Positions 19,145-29,075 of a stretch of 31,537 bases of DNA are shown here, in pieces; within the stretch, counting starts at the first letter, position 1, and each line of letters opens with the position of its first letter. The notes below the pieces were generated by a model that did no database searches, was not told the DNA's origin, and was given only the letters and a program-made list of their open reading frames with translations. Made by a program: the position numbers and the translations under genes. Source of the stretch: Amoeboradix gromovi (taxonomy: Eukaryota > Sanchytriomycota > Sanchytriomycetes > Sanchytriales > Sanchytriaceae); contig JADGIF010000034.1 in the NCBI GenBank assembly GCA_018985225.1, forward strand, positions 1-31,537, given 5' to 3'.

Positions 19145-21471
19145 TTAAATTAATGCATGCTGCATATATAGCATTTTCCTCACCATAAAATATTCTCGGC
19201 TCAACACACCTTCAATCTGCAACGATCCGTCTTTTGACTTTTGAACCATTATTTTATCTTCTATTACTAAGCATCCTTTTATGAATGTGGACCTTAATCC
19301 GATGTCTTCTAAGCATTGCCTAAAATCGCTTAACCTAAAGTCTTTGGACAAGAACATATTCGGATATAAGTGATCGGTATCTTTGATTAGCTCTGCATCT
19401 AGTATGACATCATTGTTTGCATTTGTTGTCACTTTACCATATATATAGCTCAAATCATATGGATCTAACCTTTGGAACTTCAGTCTGTTCATCAGCGCAT
19501 CTGTAAGTTTTGTCTACATTATTTATAAAATACATTAACCACGTTACCTGCACTTGTAATCTCAATCCATTCATCTTTGTTGCATGCAACTATTTCTGCA
19601 GTCTTGACATCTGCCTTTATCTCTTCCATGTATCTGTTTGGACCATGTATCAATATCATTTTCTTCGGTTCTAGCTGTTGAAATATAGTGAGCATTGATT
19701 GTCCATCAGATAATCCCATTAGATCAACATAAAGCATGAAAAATTTTGCTCTAGTCTTTAATTCTCTCTTCTCTTGTTTACTCGGCACATATAACACTTC
19801 CTGTACGATTTCCTCCTCTTCATCTTCTAGAACAGTAGGAAGAATTGACTTGTTCTCATATTTAGAAGTGTCAATAATAATTCCGTATTCATCAAACTTC
19901 CTCTTACCTAACAGGGAGTCCTTAAAACTAATCGTAGGTATCCCTAGCGGATATTCTGTATAGGGAAACATCCTGTTGACATCCGAATCATATACCCAAA
20001 GATCGTGGGTTTTGCTGAAGTGCTCCAATTGGATATCTCTAAAATGTTCTTTTTTAACCACCAAGTCATCACTATCATCTTCCTCACTAGTGAGTTCTGT
20101 GATACTGGACTGATCATCAATTTCCATAGTATCTTCATCTGCCAAGTCCTCATTGGAGTTCTTGAGTTTCTTTCTCTTCTTCTTCTTTTCATGAGCTATT
20201 TGTTGCTGAAATACCAATTCTTCCCTTCTTTGCTGCTCTTCCTGATAATACTTCTGCAACTCGGCTCCCTCTAATGGTGTGTTGACGGTGTACTCGTAAT
20301 TAACATTAGCAACAACATGCCTTAACGCCATCTCGTCATAGTTTGTCTGCCCGTTAGACCAATTATCCATAAGTAATCTAGTAAATGAGTTCTCAGATGG
20401 CAAACTAGTCAGTATTATAGCTGAATCAGCTTGGACGTATCTAAATGCTAACTCTCTTCCAAATACGTCATTACAGTCTTTGTCTATTGTAACTACGACG
20501 TAAGGACCTCTAGGTAGCTTTTCGATATCTTCTATTACTTTCACAAATCTAAATTCAAATGGATGCTTACGGGTGGTAGCAAACTCACTTGAAAGGGCGT
20601 CACTGAAAGATTCCAACATACCCTTTCCATATTGAATCCATTTCTTTGCATTCTTAGCTAAGAAGAATAAAGGGTGCTTGCAGTATTGCTTTTTACGGAT
20701 GTCGTAATCCTGAGACCAGGCATTATCTAATATGTACAACACTTCGAAAAGCCTAGAAGTAGCATCAACAGGTAGCAATACGTTAGCTTTCTTTCTTAGC
20801 GCATTGATAACAGAATTAACCATTTTGGATTCCCGCTCTTTTTTGTTCCCTTCAGGATAGCTGAAGACATCTAAGTTGGTGATTAAGCAGGTGGGTTTGG
20901 AGAATATCTCGCTAACACTACCACCAGAGAACAAATCACTAGGGTTCAGAGTCTTTTCTCTTTTATGGTTGATATTGATACAATAGAGAAAATCATTAGC
21001 CATGAAAGAAATTTTATAAAAAGCACCTCCAGGAGAATGTGAAGAATTGTATGCAACTATTTCAATTTCACCAATTTTTACAGGCTGCATGTAAGAAACA
21101 TTAATGGCATTATGATAGCAATGTTCAATCTCTTTGATTAGTTCATCGCCGTCGTAATAATCCAAAAGAGCCATGCGACTGAAATAGAGGGTAGGCAGTG
21201 TGGCATAAATAGGACCAGTATATCCCAACTTTGATAACTTCGGAAGATCTTTTATGAAAGGCAATCCAGAATGAGATAGAACAACTGCGTCAATGCTTCT
21301 GCAGTCAAAGCCGTCCGGAAGTTTTCCAACATCTAATAAAATCTGCTTATGATCTATTTCCAACAAATAGCAAAACTCTTCCTCTATTACACCATCTGTG
21401 AGCGGTCCTGCCATTGCATTAAAACGAACAGACATTTCTTGTTTGTAAGTTTCTCCTTGAATTGCCGACAT
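19145..21471 (-). CDS. CFT2: Cleavage and polyadenylation factor subunit Cft2/CPSF100
   Basis: 768 residues after removing a 20-nt intron; human CPSF100 has 782. It is the catalytically dead partner of the CPSF73/Ysh1 endonuclease in mRNA 3'-end processing. The metallo-beta-lactamase fold starts LTDGVIEEEFCYLLEIDHKQILLDVG; where the active family has HxHxDH, this has VVLSHSGLPFIKDLPKL, lacking the metal ligands as CPSF100 does. The beta-CASP region follows (about 200-400), with VVVTIDKDCNDVFGRELAFRY. A charged, Lys/Glu-rich insertion lies at about 420-480 (KKKKRKKLKNSNEDLADEDTME). The C-terminal domain includes LMGLSDGQSMLTIFQQLEPKKMILIHG, and the last exon completes it. Confidence 0.95.
19514..19533 (-). 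other. 20-nt intron in CFT2
   Basis: The sequence gtattttataaataatgtag (minus strand). Splicing gives NVVN|TKLTDALMNRLKFQRLDPYDLSYIYG, matching the C-terminal beta strands of CPSF100 in one frame. An ATAAT branch-like motif precedes the AG. Confidence 0.9.
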
Positions 21472-21585
21472 TCTGCTTGCTTGCTACAGTTATTGTTGTC
21501 CAAGACACCAGAAACTTTTAACTAATAATACCAATTTAATCTTTTTTCTATCGGAAAATAAAAATTAGGACATGGAGTAAAGGTA

Positions 21586-22335
21586 ATGGAACTTTTAAAG
21601 TGTTATCCTAATTATCGACTAGTTCCTCATAGTCTGACTACATCATTAAATATCTTTATCATAAAAACGGATTTACCCATGCTAAAGATTGCAACCAAAA
21701 ATGGACGAAGAGCAGCGAGAAACAAAAAAGAAATACAAAAAGCGATTCGGAAAAATCGTCAAGAGCAGAGCTGACTCTGTCAAATGCAGCAAAAGCGTGG
21801 AATTGTGTTAAGACGCATAGTGTACAGGTCTGTAATAGACAAGTATTACTCTACGATAACGCGGGATGTACAGTGTGAAAACCAAGCACTTGCCCGAGCA
21901 AGTATTGTAGCATTGAATCCAGGCGTATGTACTTTCTAAGCGGCATATTCCATAGACTGATCAGTCACAATGTATGGACACGAATGTTGGAAAGTACTCA
22001 ATGGTCTTCATTTGCGTATAGCTCATACCAATAGATATATTGCAAATATTAGGAAATGCGGAAGATATACCTCGAAACCGAAATTGCAAAAGATCAGGAA
22101 TAGAATGAAGAAGAAAGCGTGGCTGTACCAAAGAATGGAAGAACTTACTACGACAGTGCATTTTGAGATGATAAAGTCTTTGCGTGAGTATCCAGTAATC
22201 TTGCTTACTAAATTTGCGACACAAGTAATGACGCAGAACTTACTAAAGATTCAAAAGAGAGAGATGCAGTCGCTTAGACACTACACTTTCAAGAAGAGAT
22301 TGTCGCATAAATGCAAGATATGCAACCAAAAATAG
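21586..22335 (+). pseudogene. Decayed Fanzor/TnpB-type RuvC nuclease gene
   Basis: A single reading frame carries 249 codons with three internal stops (TGA 21772, TAA 21937, TGA 21958). Along it the order of motifs follows TnpB and its eukaryotic relatives, the Fanzors: RRIVYRSVIDKYYSTITRDV with ENQ (family strand before RuvC-I), VALNPGVCTF (family ALDPGVRTF, RuvC-I), YSID, then SVTMYGHECWKVL, a Lys-rich helix with RMEELTTTVHFEM, and YPVILLTKFATQVM (family ILLPEFE, RuvC-II), followed by SLRHYTFKKRLSHK (family HYRFRQRL.K). Both visible catalytic acids are replaced: Asp to Asn in RuvC-I and Glu to Lys in RuvC-II. The zinc-finger end and RuvC-III are missing. Fanzors are RNA-guided DNA nucleases carried by transposons; this copy is dead. 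Confidence 0.75.
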
Positions 22336-22450
22336 TTTATTACAAACGAGTAATATCATTCGTTGAAAACTCAAACAATATTAAATTTCAACGTGATGAT
22401 TTGAATACAATTGAAACCGTCATTTTAAGAAAAAATGAAAATGTGATAAT
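22336..22450. other. Short gap between Fanzor remnant and TIR element
   Basis: 115 bp, AT-rich. It would have held the missing C-terminal zinc finger and RuvC-III region of the Fanzor gene, but no trace (CxxC pairs) is left, so the gene was probably truncated here. Confidence 0.35.
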
Positions 22451-22883
22451 GTGACACCAAATATAAAAACTAGACCAAGTCTTTTTTAAAGGAGGTGCTC
22501 TATAACGAGGATATACTATCATTAATAAAAGTCCCTCTTTCATTAATGTCATTCTTCTCTTTAAAATATAACAAGATGGCCCACTATCTCTTTCAAATAT
22601 ACAAGGTCTCTGAGTGTAAGCAAAGGGTGCATTATCTACTACTTACCACTATTATCTTCCTTTTTCTTTTTCTTTTTCTTCTTACCGCCTTTCATATAGC
22701 TTATTTTTTGTTTTCTCTTCTTATTAGTCGTTGTTTCTAAGATTTTGATGGATGAAAGCTTTTATACTAAAATAATTTACTTGAACCTGTCAGATTAATT
22801 TAATTTACTATCGGCTAATACACACTTGCATAATGATTTAAACTATTTCAGATAGTTAGTCCAGTTTTTATATTTGATGTCCC
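22451..22883 (+). mobile_element. TIR element (MITE-like) copy C, full length, 433 bp
   Basis: It starts gtgacaccaaatataaaaac and ends in the inverse, CAGTTTTTATATTTGATGTCCC at 22862-22883. It aligns end to end with copy B at roughly four in five positions by eye, with small indels. Conserved interior: CCTTTCATATAGCTTATTTTTTG and a polypyrimidine run around 22655-22681. No coding capacity (the 81-codon frame 22495-22740 is not conserved in copy B). It lies between the Fanzor remnant and the 3' end of SNU114 (74 bp from its stop). Confidence 0.8.
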
Positions 22884-22957
22884 TTATGTTCATAACATTG
22901 TTGTTGTGCGAAAAGCAGTAAAATTGTTTTTAAAACCTTTATTTTGCTAGTTGGTTT

Positions 22958-25523
22958 TCATATATTAAAAAGCATCTTTAAGCTGTCATCTACTACTATT
23001 TCATCACCCAGTCCTTTTCTCCTTCTTGTCTTTAACATGTAATCTGTAGCCAACAGCTGGACCGGTGATGGCTGCAAGTGTTCAATTGTTATCGGTTCAA
23101 ATAGATTAAGCAGTGGATCACTTTCTAGTATCTGGTAATGACCAAATTGGCTATAAACCATGGCCTGTCCTTGTGTAACCATCCTTATGTCTACTTCGCA
23201 CCCAAAACTGTCCAAAGCTGGAATTTGACACTTCATACAGAATAAAGGAGTACACGCGATAGGATAGCTAGTTAATACATTTCCTCTTCTCTTATTCAGC
23301 AGCTTTGATACGGACCCAAAGCATTCTTGGGGACAAATAATGTCCATATATAGCAGAGGCTCCACGAACCGAGGAGATGCACTTAATATGCTATTGAACA
23401 ATGATTTGCGCATTGTAGGTGGTAGCTGACTTTGGTCTTCATTTGTTACCTTCAATATTTTAAATTTTATTCCGTATAAAATGTCGTCACAAAGCGGTCC
23501 GCTATGGCAGGCCCATTGAAACCCCTGAGTTAGTGGCAATTTAAGAGACTCCACAACTTCTCTAGTGTCATCAACTACGTCGTTTAACAATGCGCAGGTG
23601 CTGTAGTCTGACGGGCCAAATGCCCACAAACTTGCACAAGCCAATTCATCCCAATAATTACTCAAATTAGCACTCTCCGGTGTACAGTGTAGCTGCGTGA
23701 TCAAACTTGGCTCCATGGGTTCGGAAATTGTGGTAATAACATTCCTACATTAGATTTAATTACTTTAGGTTGGGCGAAATGGCATGGCATTCTATTTGCG
23801 ATGATTCCATGACAGTTTCTCTTAATTTAGCAATAGGATCACTCACGCGAACATCGAAATTACATAAAAACCTTAAATCATGCAATACGCAATCCATCAG
23901 GAATTCATTTGGTCCAAACAATCCGTACTCGCCACTATCTTCAACCTTAAACTCAACCCCGGGATAAATCCTAGTTATTATAACGATTTTCTTCAACATT
24001 ATTGGCAAATTAGAAGGCAATCTAGGTTCTATTGCGATGTAAAGCCATTTTGGATCTTTTATCAAAAACGGTTTAACGTTCTCAATTGTGCCTTTAAACC
24101 GCACATCTACCATAAGCGTATGAGCCCGTATATGCTCTGAGACTTTAACAAGTACAATATCACCAGCACTTGCTTTTTTTATTCGTACAAGTGACTTCGA
24201 AAACGGATAGTAAATTGTGTCCAGTACTTCAATTACATCTTGACCATTAGCACTAATTCTCAGCTTAGAGGCTTCGGTTAAAGTTCCTGAAAGCACACGA
24301 CATAGTGCCACTAAGCCATCATAATAATAGATGCGGGAAGGTTGAATTATTGTCAATCCTTCCGCGTCCATATCAGATATGGAGCTAAACAGCTGATGTT
24401 GGGAATCCGGAAAACTTTGCAAAAAATTGTGATTGTTGGGTTTTGGCAGCGTTGAGATTACGTCTATCAGTGGCTGAGGGCTTCCAATCCACTTCTGCAA
24501 TACGGCAATTGCAATTACGGTGGGAGACTGCTTAAATATGGAAGATGGTAGTTTAATGTTGATTTCGGTGACAAATGCCTTTATATGGTCTATCGATTCA
24601 CCTAGAATTATGCCGTACACCTTGTAAAGGGGTTCCAAAATAAAATCAACGAAAACTGGTGTTTTGGTTGTACTAGGTATAAATTGGTTTTTATCGAATG
24701 TATAATCACCCCATAGGATGGACATTAGTTTATTGCTAGTCATTTTCAATTTGGACCTTGTCAAATACATTTCAGAAAACGATTTTAACGAAAAACACCA
24801 ACCATGAGCAAGGGAGCTAAAAACAATATTATTGTTAGTTGGGTGTATCTTTTGACTAGCGCTACCTCCAAATTGTTTAATTAGACTATTAAGATTGTTC
24901 AGCACTACTTTGATCTTTTGAAAGGCATCTGATGGGGGAAGTTTTAATTCCACAATCAAACGATCCATTTTATTGAATACGGCGACGAAAGGAATATTAT
25001 ACCGAACACAGTACTCAACAGAGGTTCTTGTTGATATCTGGATGCCTTCTATTATGTCAATTACCAGGCAGCATCCATCATAAAGCTGTAAATTTTGATA
25101 TTCATATATAGTTCCTGAATGACCGGGTAGATCTAGAAGATTAAATTGGTATGTCTTTATAGTACCCAGCTGAATTGATATGGGTGTAGACATCAAAGAC
25201 ACTTTTTTGTCTAATTCTAAAATATGATGATCTGTAAATCTCTCTACCATAGCGTCCCTTGTAGATACAAGATAATCAATTAAAGAGGTTTTACCAGCGT
25301 GCAAATTGCCACATAATACAACATTGCGAAGCCTATCTGTGTTCAAAAAATTAACCCGAGTTGGTTGAATTTTGTTGTTGACAACGTTAAGATTCATATG
25401 AATTTTTTCTTGGATAATTGGTTCATTGATGTCCATTCTGTCGTCGTCTTCAATAATAACTTCTGCTCCTTTATATATTTCATCGTTTTCTTGATAATTC
25501 ACCAACTGCTTCATCTTTGTCAT
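22958..25523 (-). CDS. SNU114: U5 snRNP GTPase Snu114 (EFTUD2/U5-116K)
   Basis: 848 residues after removing one 19-nt intron. An EF-2-like translational GTPase fold that controls Brr2 and Prp8 during spliceosome activation and disassembly. The short acidic N-terminus (EDDDRMDINEPII) and the phrase RNVVLCGNLHAGKTSLID (G1; family GHLHHGKT) separate it from EF-2. G3 is DLPGHSGT and G4 is NKMDRL. Domain II starts at DGLVALCRVLSGTL. Exon 2 encodes domains IV-V, with WACHSGPLCDDILYGIKFKIL (family W...EGPLCDEPIR.VKFKI), PRFVEPLLYMDI and LTSYPIACTPLFCMKCQIPALDSFGCEVDIR. The N-terminal acidic region is shorter than in animals. Start ATG 25521-25523; a second Met is at codon 4. Confidence 0.95.
23745..23763 (-). 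other. 19-nt intron in SNU114
   Basis: The sequence gtaattaaatctaatgtag (minus strand). Splicing yields ISPNLK|NVITTISEPMEPSLI, the expected entry into domain IV (family ..ITMI.EPLE). A CTAAT branch-like motif precedes the AG. Confidence 0.93.
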
Positions 25524-25980
25524 TGAGTACTAACCAAAACAGAGGAGACTGGCTCTATGAAAAGCACACCGGGGTAAAAACGCATGAGAAACTTATTGAT
25601 GCTGAGCTACAAGATGCTCAAAGCCATGAAGATTACCCAAAAGAATTTTATCAAGGTCTTATCATATCTCTGCTCTTCCCTTAAAACCATCAATTACACG
25701 AGAAAAATCATGAAATTTTAAAGTGCTTTGTAGAGAATTGTGCAGTTAAGTATATTTGCTTCTAAGCTGAGGTACTGTTACATATATAAAATGGTTTACT
25801 AAGGGTAGCAATTACAAGAATTACAGGAAACGCCATGGCAGTATCTCAGACAAGAAACCGCTGTATATAATTGGCAGCAAACATTTTCATTGATTTTTTC
25901 TAAGTGCAGAGAGACCGAAGAGACGAATATTCTGACCTAATTTCTGAGCAGCAGGAACACACAGAAACCATACTAGGAAT
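25524..25980. other. Gene-free stretch upstream of SNU114
   Basis: No conserved ORF. The frame around 25835-25975 is broken by stops and could be upstream parts of the piggyBac-like remnant that follows, but no motif is firm. Confidence 0.3.
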
Positions 25981-25984
25981 CCGA

Positions 25985-26200
25985 CATCTTCACGCCATCA
26001 TATGTGAAAGTTTACCAGGAATAAGAAGGGATGTACTGTGAAGATGAAATATGAAAGAAAGACATCCAGGTGCTGCCTTGTCTGTGAGCAAGACGACACT
26101 ACAAACATTAAGACAGGATATGAAAGATGTTAGCGGCTGAGATATTGCAACATATGCTCAAGTGCTAATCAGCTAAGCTGTTTTGAAAGAGATATTTCGA
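25985..26200 (+). pseudogene. Remnant of a piggyBac-type C-terminal cysteine-rich domain
   Basis: One frame with two stops reads SSRHHM, stop, KFTRNKKG, then SRCCLVCEQDDTTNIKTGYERC, stop, RLRYCNICSSANQLSCFERDI. The spacing C-x2-C ... TGYERC ... YC..C ... L-x-CFE resembles the C-terminal zinc domain of piggyBac transposases (family RRCxVC...KRTxYxCxxC...LCxxxCFxxYH). No intact gene. By-eye resemblance only. Confidence 0.4.
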
Positions 26201-26556
26201 GACCATTTTTCATATTGAAAAAGGCTTGATAGTATGTTATAGGCCTGACTCTTTCCAGGTGGTCCTACCACTTGGAATTGGGGGTATTTTCAGAAATTGG
26301 GTCCCAGATTATGTACAATAACTACGTGAATGCCATTGTTCCAGTAACTCTTTATAGACTCCAATAACTTAATAAATGCTCGGTAATTGATCTTCTTGTC
26401 TATGGCAAGCGCACCGAAATAAGTACAGCTAGAATATTTCAAATACAAGGACAGTATAGGGCTATACGGTATCTTTGTTTCTAAAATCAGAAAATGGTCT
26501 ATAAATTTAGTCATTACTCGAAGAAAAGACATAAGTCGAACGTAGTGTAGCATCAC
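26180..26556 (-). pseudogene. Remnant of an IS630/Tc1-like DDE transposase (tentative)
   Basis: An 88-codon open stretch followed, after one in-frame TGA, by 35 more codons in the same frame. Features: FIDHF (family FIDE, first Asp), YFGALAIDKKINYRAF (family GAL..D....YR.F), FIKLLESIKSYWNNGIHVVIVHNLGPNF (family F...L..L.........VVLDNA..H, second Asp replaced by His), and FQVVGPPGKSQAYNILSSLFQYEKW (family LPPYSPxLNPIExxFxxxK). The order and spacing are right for DDE_3, but the catalytic residues are mostly gone. It overlaps the end of the cysteine-rich remnant on the other strand. Confidence 0.4.
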
Positions 26557-26793
26557 TAATTGGGATTATGATCCAAAACACTGCCTTTCAGATCGAAATT
26601 GCATGAAAATAGATTGAGACAAATAAACTCTAGTATATTGGCGGAAAATTTAGACAACTTTAGCCCATCAGGTGAAGTTCCCCAAAAGTAAACTGATTCA
26701 TCAAATACTTTCTATTGTGTTTTTAGAAACAAATATAAGCCCGGTGAAAAGCCTCCTGTAACTGAATGTGCGCAAGTTGTGTACACTAGAGAG

Positions 26794-27312
26794 ATGCAAG
26801 ATTTCTTAAAAGTTCGTGTTCAACCTAGGCGCTCATTGCTAAACAAGGGTGAAATGGTGGATGAAGTTTCTTCTCAGAGTACGATTGATAAGCATAAAGG
26901 CAAGCTTATAGTTGATTTTACAGCGACCTGGTGTGGACCGTGCAAAGCAATTGCCCCCACCTTTGAGGCTTTGTCAAAAGAGTTCACTTCTTTAAAATTT
27001 GTTAAGGTGGATGTCGACAAATCTCCAGATATCTCAAAAAAGTACGGCGTTACAGCTATGCCTACCTTCAAAGTTATTGAAAACTCCGTTGCAATTGATG
27101 AACTAACTGGAGCATCACCGAGCGGATTGAGAAATTTATGTGATAAACATAAGGGCACTAGTTCATTCAAAGGAAAGGGATATACGCTTGGTGGAGGCAT
27201 TAGAAAAACTAGCTATGAACCGCCACAGTTTCTCAAGAATGCGTTGATATTTGTTGTTCCATTTCTTGCATATTTGATTTTGAGGACTGTTTTTGGGTTA
27301 GTTTCAAAATAA
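26794..27312 (+). CDS. Thioredoxin with C-terminal membrane anchor
   Basis: 172 residues from ATG 26794; an inner ATG (26854, MVDEV) would give a classical thioredoxin start, and the frame is open upstream to about 26690, so the true start is uncertain. The thioredoxin fold (about residues 21-122) holds the WCGPC active site in VDFTATWCGPCKAIAPTF, the buried Asp of VDVDKSP, the cis-Pro of AMPTFK and the GAS near the end. Past the fold comes SFKGKGYTLGGGIRKTSYEPPQ, then a hydrophobic segment (FLKNALIFVVPFLAYLILRTVFGLV) at the extreme C-terminus. This would tail-anchor a disulfide reductase facing the cytosol at ER or mitochondria. The organelle cannot be told from sequence. Confidence 0.85.
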   Translation: MQDFLKVRVQPRRSLLNKGEMVDEVSSQSTIDKHKGKLIVDFTATWCGPCKAIAPTFEALSKEFTSLKFVKVDVDKSPDISKKYGVTAMPTFKVIENSVAIDELTGASPSGLRNLCDKHKGTSSFKGKGYTLGGGIRKTSYEPPQFLKNALIFVVPFLAYLILRTVFGLVSK

Positions 27313-27794
27313 ATAGTTCATCCCGTTAGTAAATCTATCATGCTTATACAGCCATTGTTCTTGCTGCTTTTGCGCTTGTTGCATCTCCGAATTTGCCAAA
27401 AGATTAGTGTGATTGTCTTAAATGAATCACAATAAGAAAGACAACCGTTACTGATTTGTGCTTTAGTGATAGCAAGAGAAGGAAGATCGAGAAAAAAGTA
27501 GAAAGCGCACTCATTTACTAGGGTACTGGCTTAAGGAATTATGCTAGAAGAAATCTAGTAAAAGCCAACTGAAAGTTCTCTGCAATTTTGGAGACGTGAA
27601 CACTTCACTCAAATCATAATAGTGATATCATTGCTATTTTCCACCAAGAACATGTCATGCATGTTTCTATAACTACAGATGAAAACGCATCTTGATGGTA
27701 AGGAGCCGCGATGGGGCTACTACTATGGACTTGTATGGAAGAAGTCATTCTGATTTTTATATGAGCACAATCTAATTTAATATTTACTTGAAGT
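27313..27794. other. Intergenic region with one possible small exon
   Basis: 480 bp between thioredoxin and the phosphatase-family gene. On the minus strand, just after the thioredoxin stop, a short open stretch (about 27308-27420) reads LLANSEMQQAQKQQEQWLYKHDRF, which looks protein-like, but I could not join it to an upstream exon with an intron of the local type. Nothing else is recognised. Confidence 0.25.
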
Positions 27795-28922
27795 TTATTT
27801 TTTATTTCTAAGATAGATTGACAACAGCATTGCAGAAGAAGCAAAGATTACGGCGTATATCATAATTCTAGTACTTTTGTCCTTGATCGTGTTATCAACG
27901 TACTTTTTTTGCGGCTCACCGGCACTCAAGGTACAAAACAACAACTTGTGATCGCTAGCATCGTAATCTTCGTTAAACATATTTTTATTTTTTACTTTAA
28001 ATCCCTTTATCAACAGCCAGTCCAACTTGCCCTGAAATGCGCCTCCATAATTAATTAAAGTTATTTCATTTAAATCAAAAACCTCGTGAAATCCTGGATT
28101 TCTAGCAGCTTTCAAAACCTCTTCGCTCAAGGAATATCCTTGCAAATTGCAATTTAATTCACCGTCACTAACATTGAACTTAAGTACTCTATCATAAAAG
28201 AATTCAGATTCAGAATATCCGATAGATTTCCATCTCATTTGGTCATTACAATAACTTGGGCTAAAACGAGCAATACCATGTCCCATAGTATTTAAATCAC
28301 CGCACAGTATCTGATTTTTCACATTAGCTTTGGCAGCAAACTCGAAAATCTCACTAATTTGAGTTACTCTACCTAGTATTCCCGTGAATATCTCCAGGTG
28401 GGCAGAATAAACTAAAATAGGGCATTTTGCAATGCTGAAATTGCATACCATTGTACACCTGTTGCCTATTCTTGGCTCTCCTCTACTTTTTCCTTTCTCA
28501 GCCCAGTCAAAAATCTTTGTGTGATTTATAACATGAAATAAATCAAAATCCATTTTACTGAGTATTGCGTTACCATGTACTCCATTTTCATTCAGTTCTT
28601 CAAACTCTATCACGCAAATGCATTTCATTTTTAAACTTTTGGCAATCTCAATTGCGCAGTTAGTGTTATGGCTTCGAATACAATGGATATCAATTTCTTG
28701 AAGACATATTATATCAGCTTTGCAATTCCTTAACAGCTCGATAATCTTCTCAAGTTGGTAACCGCGTTCGATGTTCCATTGAACAACAGAAATTGAGCCA
28801 ATATCAACACTATGATCCAGGTCAGTAAAGCAAACATCAGGTTTATTATCTTTAATGGCGAAAACATTTTCTATTGGAACATGATCTCTATAATCATAAA
28901 TAAGTGCATCTCCAAACTTCAT
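27795..28922 (-). CDS. Endonuclease/exonuclease/phosphatase (EEP) family protein with C-terminal anchor
   Basis: 375 residues, intronless. The EEP fold is complete: QWNIERG (about 48; N-metal ligand), CLQEID (about 73; catalytic Glu), NGVHGNAILSK, YSAHLEIFTG (catalytic His), CGDLNTMGHG (Asp and Asn of the active site), KLDWLLIKG and the final YDASDHKLLFC (Asp-His pair). The family includes Ccr4-type deadenylases, AP endonucleases and inositol-phosphate phosphatases; the insert between blocks does not let me pick a substrate. The last 25 residues (RIMIYAVIFASSAMLLSIYLRNKK) are a hydrophobic helix followed by basic residues, a tail anchor. Divergent from the CLASP-like gene (153 bp between starts). 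Confidence 0.85.
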   Translation of the reverse strand: MKFGDALIYDYRDHVPIENVFAIKDNKPDVCFTDLDHSVDIGSISVVQWNIERGYQLEKIIELLRNCKADIICLQEIDIHCIRSHNTNCAIEIAKSLKMKCICVIEFEELNENGVHGNAILSKMDFDLFHVINHTKIFDWAEKGKSRGEPRIGNRCTMVCNFSIAKCPILVYSAHLEIFTGILGRVTQISEIFEFAAKANVKNQILCGDLNTMGHGIARFSPSYCNDQMRWKSIGYSESEFFYDRVLKFNVSDGELNCNLQGYSLSEEVLKAARNPGFHEVFDLNEITLINYGGAFQGKLDWLLIKGFKVKNKNMFNEDYDASDHKLLFCTLSAGEPQKKYVDNTIKDKSTRIMIYAVIFASSAMLLSIYLRNKK

Positions 28923-29075
28923 GATTACAGTTTGAAGGAATTTTACTGGAAAACTAAACCGAGTAATAGATTAGAAAGGATTCTTGTGCAATGCTTTGCA
29001 GTCTTATGAAATCAAATCTAATACCCAACATGCATTATGGTCATTTTTGAACTTCTCCTAGAAACTGCTTAGAAT

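Noticed and set aside
21586-22335. Stop-codon reassignment allowing the Fanzor frame to be read through
   Set aside because: TGA and TAA serve as normal stops in neighbouring genes (SNU114 ends TGA; RPT3, POL31 and others end TAA), and catalytic residues are lost too.
22495-22740. 81-codon hydrophobic ORF inside TIR copy C
   Set aside because: The frame is not kept in copy B and the hydrophobicity comes from the polypyrimidine run.
27308-27590. Small two-exon membrane protein on the minus strand (MSALSTFF... plus ...EQWLYKHDRF)
   Set aside because: No GT-AG intron of plausible length joins the two pieces in frame.
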